Of a stretch of DNA of 64,000 bases, positions 17,993 through 27,740 are shown piece by piece. This DNA is from CAVVNP01 sp963800235 (GTDB taxonomy: Bacteria > Actinomycetota > Acidimicrobiia > Acidimicrobiales > Iamiaceae). Where the stretch lies: contig CAWDAD010000003.1 in the NCBI GenBank assembly GCA_963800235.1, forward strand, positions 186,001-250,000, in the 5' to 3' direction. Position numbers and translations under genes: made by a program. Numbering within the stretch: the first letter of the stretch is position 1; every line of letters starts with the position of its first letter. Below the pieces are notes generated by a model. That model was given only the letters and a program-made list of their open reading frames with translations. It was not told the origin of the DNA and made no database searches.

Positions 17993-19105
17993 ATGACCAC
18001 CGACCAGGTCGAGTTCAGCGAGGACGAGCTGCTCGCCTCGCACCCGTTCTCCGAACCGCTGATCGCCGGCGGCGTCCGCTGCCACGGCGGGTTCGACGAC
18101 ACCGGCGCCTACGTGTCGCCCCGCACCCGCAACCGCCTCCCCGCCATCGCCGCCTGGCAGGCGCAGCACCAGGAGCAGTTCAGCACCCCACTGCTGCACC
18201 TGCCGCTGGACACCTGGCCCGAGCACTACCCCAACGTGGCGCAGGCGTCGCACCTGATCGAGGCCGGCGCGCCCGAGCCGATCATCGCCACCCTCACCCG
18301 CATCGGCACGGTCGAGGGCTTCGGCGCCATGATCCGCCACTCGCTGCTGCCCGACCTCGAGACGACCGTCGTCGAGGACACCCGGGGCACCGCCCTGGCC
18401 CACCTCGGCACCGGCCTGTTCGAGGCCCACGCCCGCGACGAGGCCGGCTTCGAGGACGAGGCGGGGCACAAGCAGATGTGGTTCGCGGCCCGTGACGTCG
18501 CCTTCGAGGACCCGGTCACCGAGGACGAGACCGCCTTCATGATGGAGCGCATGGGCATCTCCCAGCCGGGCAAGGGCGGCAAGGTCGACCTGGCCGCCCT
18601 GCGCCGGCAGGCCGAGGCCAACCGGGTCCTGCCCGACGACGTCTCCTTCGACCTCGAGCAGCTCCTGGCCCGCATGACCCGGCTGCTGCTCATCGAGATC
18701 TCCGCCTTCCACACCTTCGCCTGGGCCGAGGAGCTCCTCGGCGACACCGACCTGGTGGCCGGCGAGGGCGAGGCGGCCGACCTGGTCGGCTACATCCGGG
18801 CCGACGAGACGCCGCACGTCGAGTACCTGCGCACCGTGCTGTCAGAGGTGCGCGACCGCACCGTCGTGGGCGAGGGCGGCCGCCGCCACGCCGGCACCGA
18901 CCTGGTCGGCACGCTCTGGGACCAGGCGCTGTCCGACTCGCTCGGTGATCGCCGCTTCGACCAGCTCGACGGGGTTCGGCGCGAGGTCGAGCACGCCCTC
19001 GACGGCCGCCGCGACGCCGCCGACGTGCTGGCCCGCTTCGACGAGCTCGGCACCACCCGCCGCCGAGCCGACGGCACCTGGACGAGCGAGCCCGCGGCCG
19101 CCTGA
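17993..19105 (+). CDS. Probable ferritin-like di-iron protein
   Basis: A 370-residue protein I do not recognise by name. It has two ExxH motifs, Glu156-Ala-Gly-His159 (EAGH) and Glu272-Thr-Pro-His275 (ETPH), plus helix-borne glutamates such as Glu235 in IEISAF. Such a pair of ExxH motifs with two further Glu residues is the ligand set of four-helix di-iron carboxylate proteins, so an oxidase, oxygenase or decarbonylase-like role is possible. ATG 17993 is preceded by GAGGGGA as a ribosome binding site. Role is inferred from motifs only. Confidence 0.68.
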   Translation: MTTDQVEFSEDELLASHPFSEPLIAGGVRCHGGFDDTGAYVSPRTRNRLPAIAAWQAQHQEQFSTPLLHLPLDTWPEHYPNVAQASHLIEAGAPEPIIATLTRIGTVEGFGAMIRHSLLPDLETTVVEDTRGTALAHLGTGLFEAHARDEAGFEDEAGHKQMWFAARDVAFEDPVTEDETAFMMERMGISQPGKGGKVDLAALRRQAEANRVLPDDVSFDLEQLLARMTRLLLIEISAFHTFAWAEELLGDTDLVAGEGEAADLVGYIRADETPHVEYLRTVLSEVRDRTVVGEGGRRHAGTDLVGTLWDQALSDSLGDRRFDQLDGVRREVEHALDGRRDAADVLARFDELGTTRRRADGTWTSEPAAA

Positions 19106-19116
19106 GCCGCACCCCG

Positions 19117-19134
19117 TCACCGGTCAGCCGGTGA
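19117..19134. terminator. Bidirectional hairpin between convergent genes
   Basis: TCACCGG, loop TCAG, CCGGTGA: a 7-bp stem between the stops of the di-iron-like gene (+) and the MFS gene (-). The loop contains the MFS stop codon. Confidence 0.5.
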
Positions 19135-20416
19135 TCTCCTCGAGCTCGCGCCCGTGGGTGTCGGGGAACAGGGTGGCGAACAGCACCACGGCGACCAGCG
19201 GGCCGATGCCGAGCAGGGTCACCGTCACGGGGAACGACTGGCTCGTCAGCCCGAGGACGAGACCGCCGAGGCTGAGGCTGCCGACCTGTCCCACGGCGCG
19301 GGCCACGTTCGTCCACGAGCCCGCCTGGCCCCGGATCGCCGTCGGGAACAGCTCGCTGCCGTAGGCGCCGAGCACCGGCCACGAGCCGAGCTGGCCGGTG
19401 AGGCCGACGGCCAGGAACAGGGTCGAGAGGGCGGCGCCGCCGGGCAGCCAGAAGAAGGCCAGCACCCCGACCATGGCCGCCAGGGCGAAGGCGCACCCCA
19501 CCAGCCGCCGACCGTGGCGGTCGGACAGCGCCCCGGCGTAGAGCATGATCGGGATGCCGGGCGTCCCGGCGATGACCAGGATGGCGCTGGCGGTGCTGGC
19601 GCTCTGGTGGCGGCTCGACTGCAGGAAGTCGATGGTGAAGGTGTTGGCGTGGGTGGTCATCTCGGACAGCACCGTCGTCAGCACCACCAGCACCAGCCAC
19701 TTGCGGTGCGGCGGCCGCAGGATGTCCTGCCAGCGATCGGCCAGCCGACCACCGGCCCGGGCCTCGGTGAAGCGCCGGCTCTCGGGCAGCCGCCGCCGCA
19801 GCCAGGTCACGAGCAGCAGCGCCGGCAGCCCGGCCACGTAGAGCCAGCGCCACGAGATGCCGTGGGGGTGGAAGCCGAAGCCGAACAGCAGGGCGCCGAA
19901 GCCGACCCCGAGCGCCGAGCACATGCCCAGCCACCCGAACCCGAACCCCCGGGCCTTGGCCGGGAGCTCCTCGGCGACCATCGTCCAGACGATGGCGGCC
20001 TCGGCGTTCAGGAACAGCTTGGCCACGAACTGGGCACCGGCGTAGGAACCGGCGCTCGGCGCGGCGGCGCTCACCGCGGTGGCGATCGTGTACCCGATGA
20101 TCGACACCATCAGCAGCCGGCGGCGGCCGAACCGGTCGGCCCGGCGGGTCAGGAACAGCGCCGGCAGCGCCCCCAGGTAGATGGCGGCGAGGTACCAGGA
20201 GGCCGCCGAGGACGTGAGCCCGAAGTCGTCGCGGATCTGCTTCAGGGCGATGGTCAGGATGCCCCGGTCGTAGCCGTCGAAGAAGCTGGTGGCGCCCAGC
20301 ACGAGGAGGAGGAACCAGTGCTGGGGCTCGAGCGCCCGCAGCCCCTCCCGCACCCCGCCCGGTCCGGCCGACGGCTCTCCGAGGACGGCCGCGGGATCGG
20401 CCTCCACCCCGGTCAT
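19124..20416 (-). CDS. MFS transporter (sugar/aromatic acid:proton symporter type)
   Basis: A 430-residue inner-membrane transporter with twelve predicted helices. The loop 2-3 motif RRADRFGRRRL and the matching SDRHGRRLVG after helix 8 are the usual MFS signatures. The FFDGYDRGIL motif in helix 1 is like the metabolite:proton symporter subfamily, which imports organic acids or sugars. Substrate unknown. ATG 20416 follows a TAGCCT box by 6 nt. Confidence 0.88.
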   Translation of the reverse strand: MTGVEADPAAVLGEPSAGPGGVREGLRALEPQHWFLLLVLGATSFFDGYDRGILTIALKQIRDDFGLTSSAASWYLAAIYLGALPALFLTRRADRFGRRRLLMVSIIGYTIATAVSAAAPSAGSYAGAQFVAKLFLNAEAAIVWTMVAEELPAKARGFGFGWLGMCSALGVGFGALLFGFGFHPHGISWRWLYVAGLPALLLVTWLRRRLPESRRFTEARAGGRLADRWQDILRPPHRKWLVLVVLTTVLSEMTTHANTFTIDFLQSSRHQSASTASAILVIAGTPGIPIMLYAGALSDRHGRRLVGCAFALAAMVGVLAFFWLPGGAALSTLFLAVGLTGQLGSWPVLGAYGSELFPTAIRGQAGSWTNVARAVGQVGSLSLGGLVLGLTSQSFPVTVTLLGIGPLVAVVLFATLFPDTHGRELEEITG

Positions 20417-20422
20417 CCGCCA

Positions 20423-20428
20423 AGGCTA
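20423..20428 (-). promoter_or_regulatory. Candidate -10 box of the MFS gene
   Basis: TAGCCT on the minus strand, 6 nt before ATG 20416, no ribosome binding site visible. Confidence 0.38.
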
Positions 20429-20488
20429 GGACGGCGTCCCCGCCGGCGGGGCCGGGAGCGGCCGCCCGGGACCGGTCGGATCCGGAGA

Positions 20489-21854
20489 TCAGGCGGCGAG
20501 CACGCCGTAGGTGTCGTACCGCCTGCCGAGCACCTCGTCGGAAGGACCGCCGAGCCAGTCCAGCCCGACGGCGAAGAGCGAGCGGGCGTCGATGGCCGGC
20601 TGCACGTCGCCGCCCCCGGTGAGGTGGGCCAGGTCGGCCGAGCCGGCGATGGTGCGGCGCAGCCCGGCGCCCGCCAGGAGGTGGACGTTCCCGGCGCCGT
20701 GGTCGGTGCCGCCGCTGCCGTTCTCCTGGACCCGGCGACCGAACTCACTGATGGTCAGGACCAGGACCCGGTCGGACCGGCCGCTGCGGTCGAGGGTGGC
20801 GAAGAAGCCGGTCAGCCCCTGGGCCAGGTCGGTGAGCAGCTCCTGGTGGGTCGGTCCCTCGCCGGCGTGGGTGTCGAAGCCGTTGCCGCCGACGGCCACC
20901 ACCCGGGTGCCGAGGTCGAGGTCGATGAGCTGGGCGGCGAGCTGGAGGCCCGCCGTCAGGGGCCCGGACCCGTCCGCCGGAGCGCCGGTGCCGTCCTTCG
21001 CCCCACCGGTCCGCCTCGAACCGCTCGACCCGCCTCCCAGCCCGACCGGCGCCAGCCGGTTGACCGACGAGGTGGTGTCGAGCATCGAGCGCCGGGCCTG
21101 GTCGGCGAGCGACGATCCGCCGCCCCCGCCTGCTACGCCGCCCCCGCCTGCTCCCCCTCCCCCGCCGCCGACCGGAGCGGCCGCCCGCTCGAACGCCGGA
21201 GACCAGGCCGGGGCCGTCGACGCCGGGCGGGGCGTGCAGCCCGAAGAGCCGGGGCTGGTTGACCACCGTCGCCACCGCCCGATCGGACCGCACCAGCGGC
21301 GCGGCGGCGCCCAGGGCGATGGCCCGCAGCGGGTTGCCCTCGTCCGAGCCGCCGAGGGTGGCGTCGAGCCAGCGCCCCAGCCAGCCGGAGGTCGAGGTGG
21401 TGCCCGGTCGACCGCTCCACCACCAGTCGAGCGACTGGAAGTGCGACCGGGTCTGGGCCGGGTAGCCGACGCCGTCCATGGCCGCCAGGCGACCGGCGTC
21501 CCACAGCCCGGCCAGCGGCCGCAGCTCCGGGGCCAGGCCGAAGCCGGCCTCGCCGGTGAGCCGGATCAGGTCGGCGTCGGCCACACCGAGGGTGGGGCGG
21601 GCGTCGTGGTAGCGCCCGTCGACGGGCACCACCGTGTTCAGCCCGTCGTTGCCGCCGGTGAGCTGCAGCACGACGAGCACCCGGTCGTCCACCCTCGCCG
21701 CGCCACCGCCGCCCGCCGAACCGGGGGCGGGGGAGCCGGGCGGGCGGTCCTCGAGGTGCCGGCGGAGCAGGACGTCCCAGACGCCGAAGCCGCCGGCGGT
21801 GGCGGCCGCGGTGCCGCCGGCCAGGCCGAGGAAGCGTCGTCGGCTGAGGGTCAT
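20489..21854 (-). pseudogene. DUF1501 (Tat-exported) protein with a 1-nt frameshift
   Basis: DUF1501 proteins are exported, sulfatase-like proteins of unknown function usually encoded beside DUF1800. The 5' frame starts at ATG 21854 with a twin-arginine signal (SRRRFLGLAGG), then VLVVLQLTGGNDGLNT and the SLDWWWSGRPG segment, as far as the GLVSG region. The family sequence then continues in another frame: PAFERAAAPV, a Gly-rich stretch, SEFGRRVQENGSGGTDHGAG and the C-terminus. Reading TCCGGCG near 21195-21199 as TCCGCG (one G less) rejoins the frames as VSAFERAA. It is either a real disruption or a sequence error; the rest of both halves looks well conserved. Confidence 0.75.
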
Positions 21855-21873
21855 CGGCGCACCTCCGGGCTGC

Positions 21874-23166
21874 TCATGCCAGCACCAGCTCGGGCGAGAC
21901 CAGGGCCAGCGCCAAGGGGGCCGCGCCCCGCCGTCCCTGCAGGGAGCGGGCCTGGTCGAGGGCGGCGGCGGTCGTGGCCGAGAAGCCCTCCGGCCGGTTG
22001 AGGGCCGTCGCCAGGGCGCGGTGGTCGCCGGCCGCGGCTGCGGCGCGGGCGGGGTGGTCGGCCGCGGTGGCCTCGGCGACGAGCGATGCCAGGTCGAAGC
22101 GGGCCGCCACGGTGGCGGTGCCGAACCAGGCGGTGCCCGTCGGCCACCCGCCGACGCTCGGCGGGTCGAGCGGCACCTGGCCGGCGGCGGCGAGCAGGGC
22201 GGCGATCCGGGCCTCGGGCACCGCGGCACCGGTCTGGTGCAGGATCGACGCCAGCCAGGGCACGGGGGCCAGCACCAGCGGCTCGACGTCGTCGTCCCGG
22301 GCCCGTCGGACGGCCAGGTCGAGCACCCGACCGGCCAGCTCGGCGAGGTCGAGGCCGCCCTCGGAGAAGCCGCCGGCGAGGTCGGCGACCTCGGCATCGG
22401 TGACGTCGCCGATCACCGCGCCGGCGAGCTTGCCCGCCAGGAACGGGGCACACGCCCGGTGGGTGGCGATGGCCGCCACCACCGTGTCGAGGTCGTGGAC
22501 GCCGTCGCGACCGAGGTACCGCTGCGGGGCGTCGTCGTGGCGCCGGGCGACGAAGCGGGCCCCCTCCCCCGCCGGCACCGGCTGCCCCACGCGCGGCCGG
22601 GCGACCGTCCAGCCGGTGAGGGCCTTGGCCCCGGCCTGCACGTCGGCCTCCTCGTAGGCGCCGATGCCGAGGCTGAACAGCTCGAGCACCTCGCGGCCGT
22701 AGTTCTCGTTCGGCTCCCGGCCGGTGCTCTCCCGCCCGTCGAGCCAGACGAGCATGGCGGGGTCGATGGACACGGCCCGCAGCAGTTCCGGGAACGACCC
22801 GAGGCCGGAGCGCCGGAGGAGCCGGAGCTGGTCGGCCAGGTAGGCCACCGACCGCACCTTCTGCACCGAGGTGGCGAAGTGGTCGTGCCAGAACCACACC
22901 ATCCACTCCTCGAAGGGGCGGGGCGAGCTGGCCATCTGGTGGACCCACCGCCCGGCGGCGGCCGCCGCCACGGGCCGGTGGGCGGCGGCGGTGAGGTCCA
23001 GCCCTGTCCACGGGTCGGGGGCGGGGGCGATGCCGGCCGATCCGGGCCGGACCAGCCGGTCGACGGTCGCTCCGATGCCGGCGGCGGCCGCCCGGTCGAG
23101 CTCGGCGGGCGTCAGGCCGAACCCGGCCCGGCGGTGCAGCCAGCTGATGATCTGGCGGTCGTCCAC
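21874..23166 (-). CDS. DUF1800 family protein
   Basis: A 430-residue member of the DUF1800 family, which accompanies DUF1501 in many bacteria. Landmarks are HRRAGFGLTPAEL at the N-terminus, MVWFWHDHFATS, NENYGREVLELFSLG and the C-terminal PPSVGGWPTG. No clear signal peptide is seen. Function is unknown. The stop lies 20 bp before the DUF1501 start, so the two form one operon. GTG 23166 is preceded by a TACCGT box at 7 nt. Confidence 0.88.
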   Translation of the reverse strand: MDDRQIISWLHRRAGFGLTPAELDRAAAAGIGATVDRLVRPGSAGIAPAPDPWTGLDLTAAAHRPVAAAAAGRWVHQMASSPRPFEEWMVWFWHDHFATSVQKVRSVAYLADQLRLLRRSGLGSFPELLRAVSIDPAMLVWLDGRESTGREPNENYGREVLELFSLGIGAYEEADVQAGAKALTGWTVARPRVGQPVPAGEGARFVARRHDDAPQRYLGRDGVHDLDTVVAAIATHRACAPFLAGKLAGAVIGDVTDAEVADLAGGFSEGGLDLAELAGRVLDLAVRRARDDDVEPLVLAPVPWLASILHQTGAAVPEARIAALLAAAGQVPLDPPSVGGWPTGTAWFGTATVAARFDLASLVAEATAADHPARAAAAAGDHRALATALNRPEGFSATTAAALDQARSLQGRRGAAPLALALVSPELVLA

Positions 23167-23173
23167 GCCTCGG

Positions 23174-23179
23174 ACGGTA
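23174..23179 (-). promoter_or_regulatory. Candidate -10 box of the DUF1800-DUF1501 operon
   Basis: TACCGT on the minus strand, 7 nt before GTG 23166. Confidence 0.35.
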
Positions 23180-23347
23180 CGGAGGGGGTGTGATGAGGCT
23201 GTGAGGAGGCGGTCAGCGAAGGGTCAGGCGCGGATCGCTGGGGGCCGAGCTGCCACCCGGCGGGGTCCGCTAACGTGCGACCCTTGCGGGGGCAGCCAGT
23301 GGGCACATCTCGTCCTCGACCGTGGGTTGCGTCCTGAACTCCGACAC

Positions 23348-26067
23348 GTGAACGACTCCGTCCCACCTCGACCCGACGACGCCGACGCGTCCATCGCCCA
23401 CGACGCTCCGCCCTCGGTGCGCATCGTCGCTGACGAACCACGAGGAGTGGTGGCGGAGGACGAGCACGGGGCGGAGACGGTCGCCGACCCGACCGACGAC
23501 GATCCACCGGTGCGCCGTGACGGGTCGGACGACGTCCCGGCCGAGCACGACGAGGTGCCCGACCCCGGCCCGGCCGACGAGGAGGCGACGGGGGACGGCC
23601 TCCTCGACGGCGACGACGCCCTCGACGGGGAGCCGACCGGCGATCCGGGCGAGCCCGACGACCGGGGCGAGCCCGACGACCGGGCGAGCCCGACGACCGG
23701 GGCGACCGAGACGGGCAGGAGGCGGGGCTCGTCGGGAGCACCACCACCTCCGACATCGACCAGCAGACGCTGCTCTGGGCCATCGCCGGCGACGACGCCG
23801 CCTTCGCCCGGCTGATCCAGCACTACGACGCCGGCCTGTGCGAGCTGGTCTACGCCCAGGTCGAGGACGCCGAGCTCATGGACCGGGTGCTCGCCAGCAC
23901 CTACCGCAAGGCCTACCGGGCCCTGCCCCGGCTGCGCAACGCGACCCGTCCCGGCGCCTGGCTCTCGGGCCTCGCCGCCCAGGCCTGCGCCGAGGAGCTG
24001 CGCCGCCAGGCCCAGCGCCGCCCGTCGTCACGCCGCACCGGGCCCGCCTCGCAGCCCCCCGGGGGCACCCGGATCGACGTCAGCCGTCGGGTCGACCCCT
24101 TCGCCCGGGACGACGACTCGCCGCCGATGCCGGCGCTGCGACCGAAGCCGGTCGAGCTGTCCGACAGCGTCTACGGGCCCTCGAGCCACGACGAGGCCGA
24201 GGGCGACGAGCGGGTGACCCTCATCCCGTCGGAGTCCGACGACGTGGCCCTCGACCTCACCGAACCGGTGGACGCGGGCCACGCCACCGACGGTCCCGAC
24301 GAGCCGGCCAGCGAGGCGGGCGCCGCCGGCCCCACGGCCGACGTGGAGTGGCCGGGGGCTGACCAGCCGGGAGCCGAAGCCGAGGAACCGCCCGCCGGCG
24401 CTTCCCCCGACTCCGCCGACGGGTCCGGAGACGACGATCCCGCCGCCGGCGGGCCCGCGGCCGACGTCCCGGGGACCGATGCGGCGGAACCCGTCCGACC
24501 GGTCGAGGAGGCGGGTGAGGAGGGGGACCCGGTCGACATCACCCTCGACCTCGACGACGAGGCCGGGGCCGACGGCGCGGCCGCCGAGCCGGAGCCCGGC
24601 CCAGGATCGCCTCCCGTCGAGCAGCTCACCCTGCCGGGCACCCCGCCGGCGCACCTGCCCGGGTTCTGGAACCGGCTGGGCCGCCAGCTGATCGCCGAGC
24701 GGGAGATCCCGGCCCGGCCGGCCCCGACGGTCGAGCAGATCCAGGCCGCCCGCGCTGCCACCAACGCCGATCGCCCCGAGCCCATCGCCGGCAGCCACGA
24801 GGGCCTGGCCACCCCCGACCGGCTGGTGCGGTTGGAGACCCCCGTCACGGTCGAGGAGCTGGCCCATCGGGCGACCGGCGGGGCCCGGCTCGGCGACCGG
24901 ATCCGGCAGTTCGCCGTGGTGCTGCTGGCGGTGGTCGCCATCGGCACCGTCGTGTTCCTCGCCTTCCGCATCGGCGGCAACGCCAAGCAGCTGAACCGCA
25001 CGCAGATGACCGACGGCAAGCTGGCGTCGAGCGTCAGCGACACCCTGGCCAACAGCCAGTCGCTGACCGCCTCCTTCAACGAGATCACCGTCGACGGCGG
25101 GCTGGACAACGTCGCCTCCCGGCTGTACTTCCGCAGCGACGGGTCGTTCCGGCTGGCCCGGTCCGACGGCACCAGCGACTTCAGCTACGACGCCACGACC
25201 GGCGTGCGCCGGACCTGGTCGTCCACCGGCGGGGTCGTGCAGATCGAGCAGCGGGGCCTGGCCGGCGGCGGCCCCGACGCCCACGCCATCGTCGACTCGT
25301 TCTTCAACCTCGACCTCCCCCTGGTGCTCGACGCGCTGCGGGCCCACCCGGACACCTACGTGACCAGCGAGAAGGTGCAGGGCAAGGCCGTCTGGCGGGC
25401 CACCGTCGACCTGCCCCACGACAGCAGCACGCCGGACAAGGCGGTGCTCGACGTCGACCAGAGCCTCCGGGTCCCCGTCCGGCTCGAGCTCCAGCGGAAC
25501 GGCAAGCCGGTGAAGATCTACGCCATGGGCGACGTGGCCATCGACCCGCCGCTGCAGGGCGAGACCTTCACGATCCCCTTCACCAACGACCCCGTCCAGA
25601 CCGGCGACGAGGGGTTCCAGCACACCTCGCTGAGCGACGTCCCCAACCAGATCCCCGGCCTCGCCGCCCCGACCCCGAAGTTCCTGCCCAACGGCTACGA
25701 CCTGGCGGAGGTCGCCGTCCACCCGGGCGCCGGCGGCCGCACCGGACCCGGCCAGGTCAACCCGCCGAGCACCGACGTCATCTCCCTCACCTACCGCAAG
25801 GGATGGGAGACCATCACCGTGACGGTGCGCCGGAACGACGTGGGCTCGGGCCAGTCGTGGCAGGACCCGTTCATCAGCTCCGGCACCGTCCCCGAGGCCG
25901 ACACGGTGCGGATCAGCGGTGGGCGGTTCAGCGGAGCGACCGCCCACCGGGTGTCGGCGGCCGGGCGCATCCCCTACCTGTGGGGCTCCACCGACAAGGC
26001 CCTGTTCACCGTCACCGGCGACCTCACCCCCGACGAGCTGGTCCGAGTGATCTCCTCCGTCCAGTGA
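23348..26067 (+). CDS. Sigma-region-2-like domain fused to membrane segment and LolA/DUF4367-like outer domain (1-nt frameshift in N-terminal linker)
   Basis: Probable single protein of about 906 residues once a 1-nt shift at 23682-23684 is corrected. Order: an acidic N-terminal linker from GTG 23348 with GEPDDR repeats; a region like sigma-70 region 2 (LLWAIAGDDAAFARL, then AYRALPRL and WLSGLAAQACAEELRR, about 23760-24010); a second long acidic linker; a membrane helix (FAVVLLAVVAIGTVVF, about 24907-24960); then an outer domain with LolA/MucB-like beta structure (to about 25600) and a LPNGYDLAEVAV stretch as in DUF4367. No sigma region 4 is seen. The GMC oxidoreductase gene starts in its stop codon. 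Role unknown; a membrane-tethered regulator or an anti-sigma-like sensor is possible. Confidence 0.68.
23648..23700 (+). repeat. 18-bp in-frame tandem repeat with one copy short by a base
   Basis: Unit GGCGAGCCCGACGACCGG (GEPDDR) at 23648-23665 and 23666-23683; the third copy (23684-23700) has 17 bp, one G fewer. That loss shifts the reading frame of the surrounding gene. Confidence 0.88.
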
Positions 26068-27728
26068 CGGGCCGCCACTACGACGTCCTCGTCGTCGGGT
26101 CGGGGTTCGGTGGGTCGGTCACCGCCCTGCGGCTCACCGAGAAGGGCTACCGGGTCGGCGTGCTCGAGGCCGGCAGGCGCTGGCAACCCGAGGACTTCCC
26201 CACCAGCAACTGGGACGTGCGGAACTTCCTCTGGGCGCCGAAGCTCGGCATGCGCGGCATCCAGCGGCTCACCCTGCTGAAGGACGTGATGGTGCTCTCC
26301 GGTTCCGGGGTCGGGGGCGGGTCGCTCGTCTACGCCAACACCCTGTACCAGCCGCTCGACGCCTTCTACCGCGATCCGCAGTGGGCCGATCTGGCCGACT
26401 GGCGGGCCGAGCTGGCGCCCCACTACGAGCAGGCCCAGCGGATGCTCGGCGTCACCGAGGTGCCGGCCGACACCCCCGCCGACGGGTTGATGCACGGCAT
26501 CGCCGACCGCCTCGGCGTCGAGGGCACCTACCACCGGGCGCCGGTCGGCGTGTACTTCGGCCCGGCCGGCCAGACCGTCCCGGACCCCTACTTCGGCGGC
26601 GAGGGTCCCGACCGCACCGGCTGCACCCACTGCGGTGGCTGCATGGTCGGGTGCCGGGTCGGGGCCAAGAACACCCTCGACCGCAACTACCTGTGGCTGG
26701 CCGAGCGCAACGGTGCGATCGTCCACCCCGAGCAGGAGGTCGTCGAGCTGCACCCCCGCCCCGAGGGCGGCTACCGGGTCACGGCCCGGCGCCCCGGGTC
26801 CGGTCGGCGTGCCCGGACCACCGTCTACACCGCGGACCAGGTGGTGCTGTCCGCCGCCGTGCTCGGCACGTTGAAGCTGCTGCTCGCCATGCGCGAGACC
26901 GGGCACCTGTCCGGGCTCTCCGACCGGCTCGGCGACACCGTCCGCACCAACTCCGAGGCCATCGTCGGCTCGGTCGCCAACCGGCTGGGCACCGACTACT
27001 CCCAGGGCGTGGCCATCACCTCGTCGATCCACCCCGACGACCACACCCACATCGAGCCCGTGCGCTACCCGCCGGGCTCGAACGCCATGGGCCTGCTGGC
27101 GGTCATGGCCGTCGACGGCGGCGGCCGCATCCCCCGCCAGCTGCGGTTCCTGCTGCAGGTGCTGCGCCACCCGCTCGCCTTCCTGCGGTCGCTCTCGGTC
27201 CGCCGGTGGTCCGAGCGGGGCGTGGTGCTGCTCGTGATGCAGACCCTCGACAACAGCATCCGGGTCCGCCGGCGCGGCCGCCGGCTCACGACCCTGCCCG
27301 GTCACGGCGAGCCCAACCCCACCTACATCCCGGTGGCCAACGAGGCCGCCCGCATCGGCGCCGAGCTGATGGACGGCACCGCCTGCGGCTCGATCTTCGA
27401 GGCTCTGCTCGACGTGCCCACCACCGCCCACATCCTGGGCGGTTGCTGCATCGGCGACACGCCCGATCGGGGCGTCATCGACCCCTACCACCGCGTCTTC
27501 GGCCACCCCGGCCTGCACGTGGCCGACGGCTCGGCCATCTCGGCCAACCTCGGCGTGAACCCGTCGCTCACCATCACCGCCATGACCGAACGGGCCATGT
27601 CGATGTGGCCGAACAAGGGCGAGCCCGACCCCCGCCCGGACCTCGGGTCGCCCTACCGGCCGGTCGACGCGGTGCCGCCGACCTCGCCGAGCGTGCCGGC
27701 CGGCGCCCCGGCGGCGCTGCCCACCTGA
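26064..27728 (+). CDS. GMC-family FAD oxidoreductase with a four-cysteine motif
   Basis: Flavoprotein of 554 residues in the glucose-methanol-choline oxidoreductase family, cholesterol-oxidase-like branch. The FAD-binding VVGSGFGGSVTALRL is at residues 9-23 and GSGVGGGSLVYAN near 77-89. Cys187-x2-Cys190-x2-Cys193-x3-Cys197 (CTHCGGCMVGC) resembles a ferredoxin-type iron-sulfur site, known in some bacterial GMC enzymes. The C-terminal HILGGCCIG and NPSLTITAM segments are typical. A sterol or other alcohol substrate is likely but unproven. GTG 26064 overlaps the stop of the sigma-like fusion gene (GTGA). Confidence 0.88.
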   Translation: MTGRHYDVLVVGSGFGGSVTALRLTEKGYRVGVLEAGRRWQPEDFPTSNWDVRNFLWAPKLGMRGIQRLTLLKDVMVLSGSGVGGGSLVYANTLYQPLDAFYRDPQWADLADWRAELAPHYEQAQRMLGVTEVPADTPADGLMHGIADRLGVEGTYHRAPVGVYFGPAGQTVPDPYFGGEGPDRTGCTHCGGCMVGCRVGAKNTLDRNYLWLAERNGAIVHPEQEVVELHPRPEGGYRVTARRPGSGRRARTTVYTADQVVLSAAVLGTLKLLLAMRETGHLSGLSDRLGDTVRTNSEAIVGSVANRLGTDYSQGVAITSSIHPDDHTHIEPVRYPPGSNAMGLLAVMAVDGGGRIPRQLRFLLQVLRHPLAFLRSLSVRRWSERGVVLLVMQTLDNSIRVRRRGRRLTTLPGHGEPNPTYIPVANEAARIGAELMDGTACGSIFEALLDVPTTAHILGGCCIGDTPDRGVIDPYHRVFGHPGLHVADGSAISANLGVNPSLTITAMTERAMSMWPNKGEPDPRPDLGSPYRPVDAVPPTSPSVPAGAPAALPT

Positions 27729-27740
27729 GGCGGATCGGGC

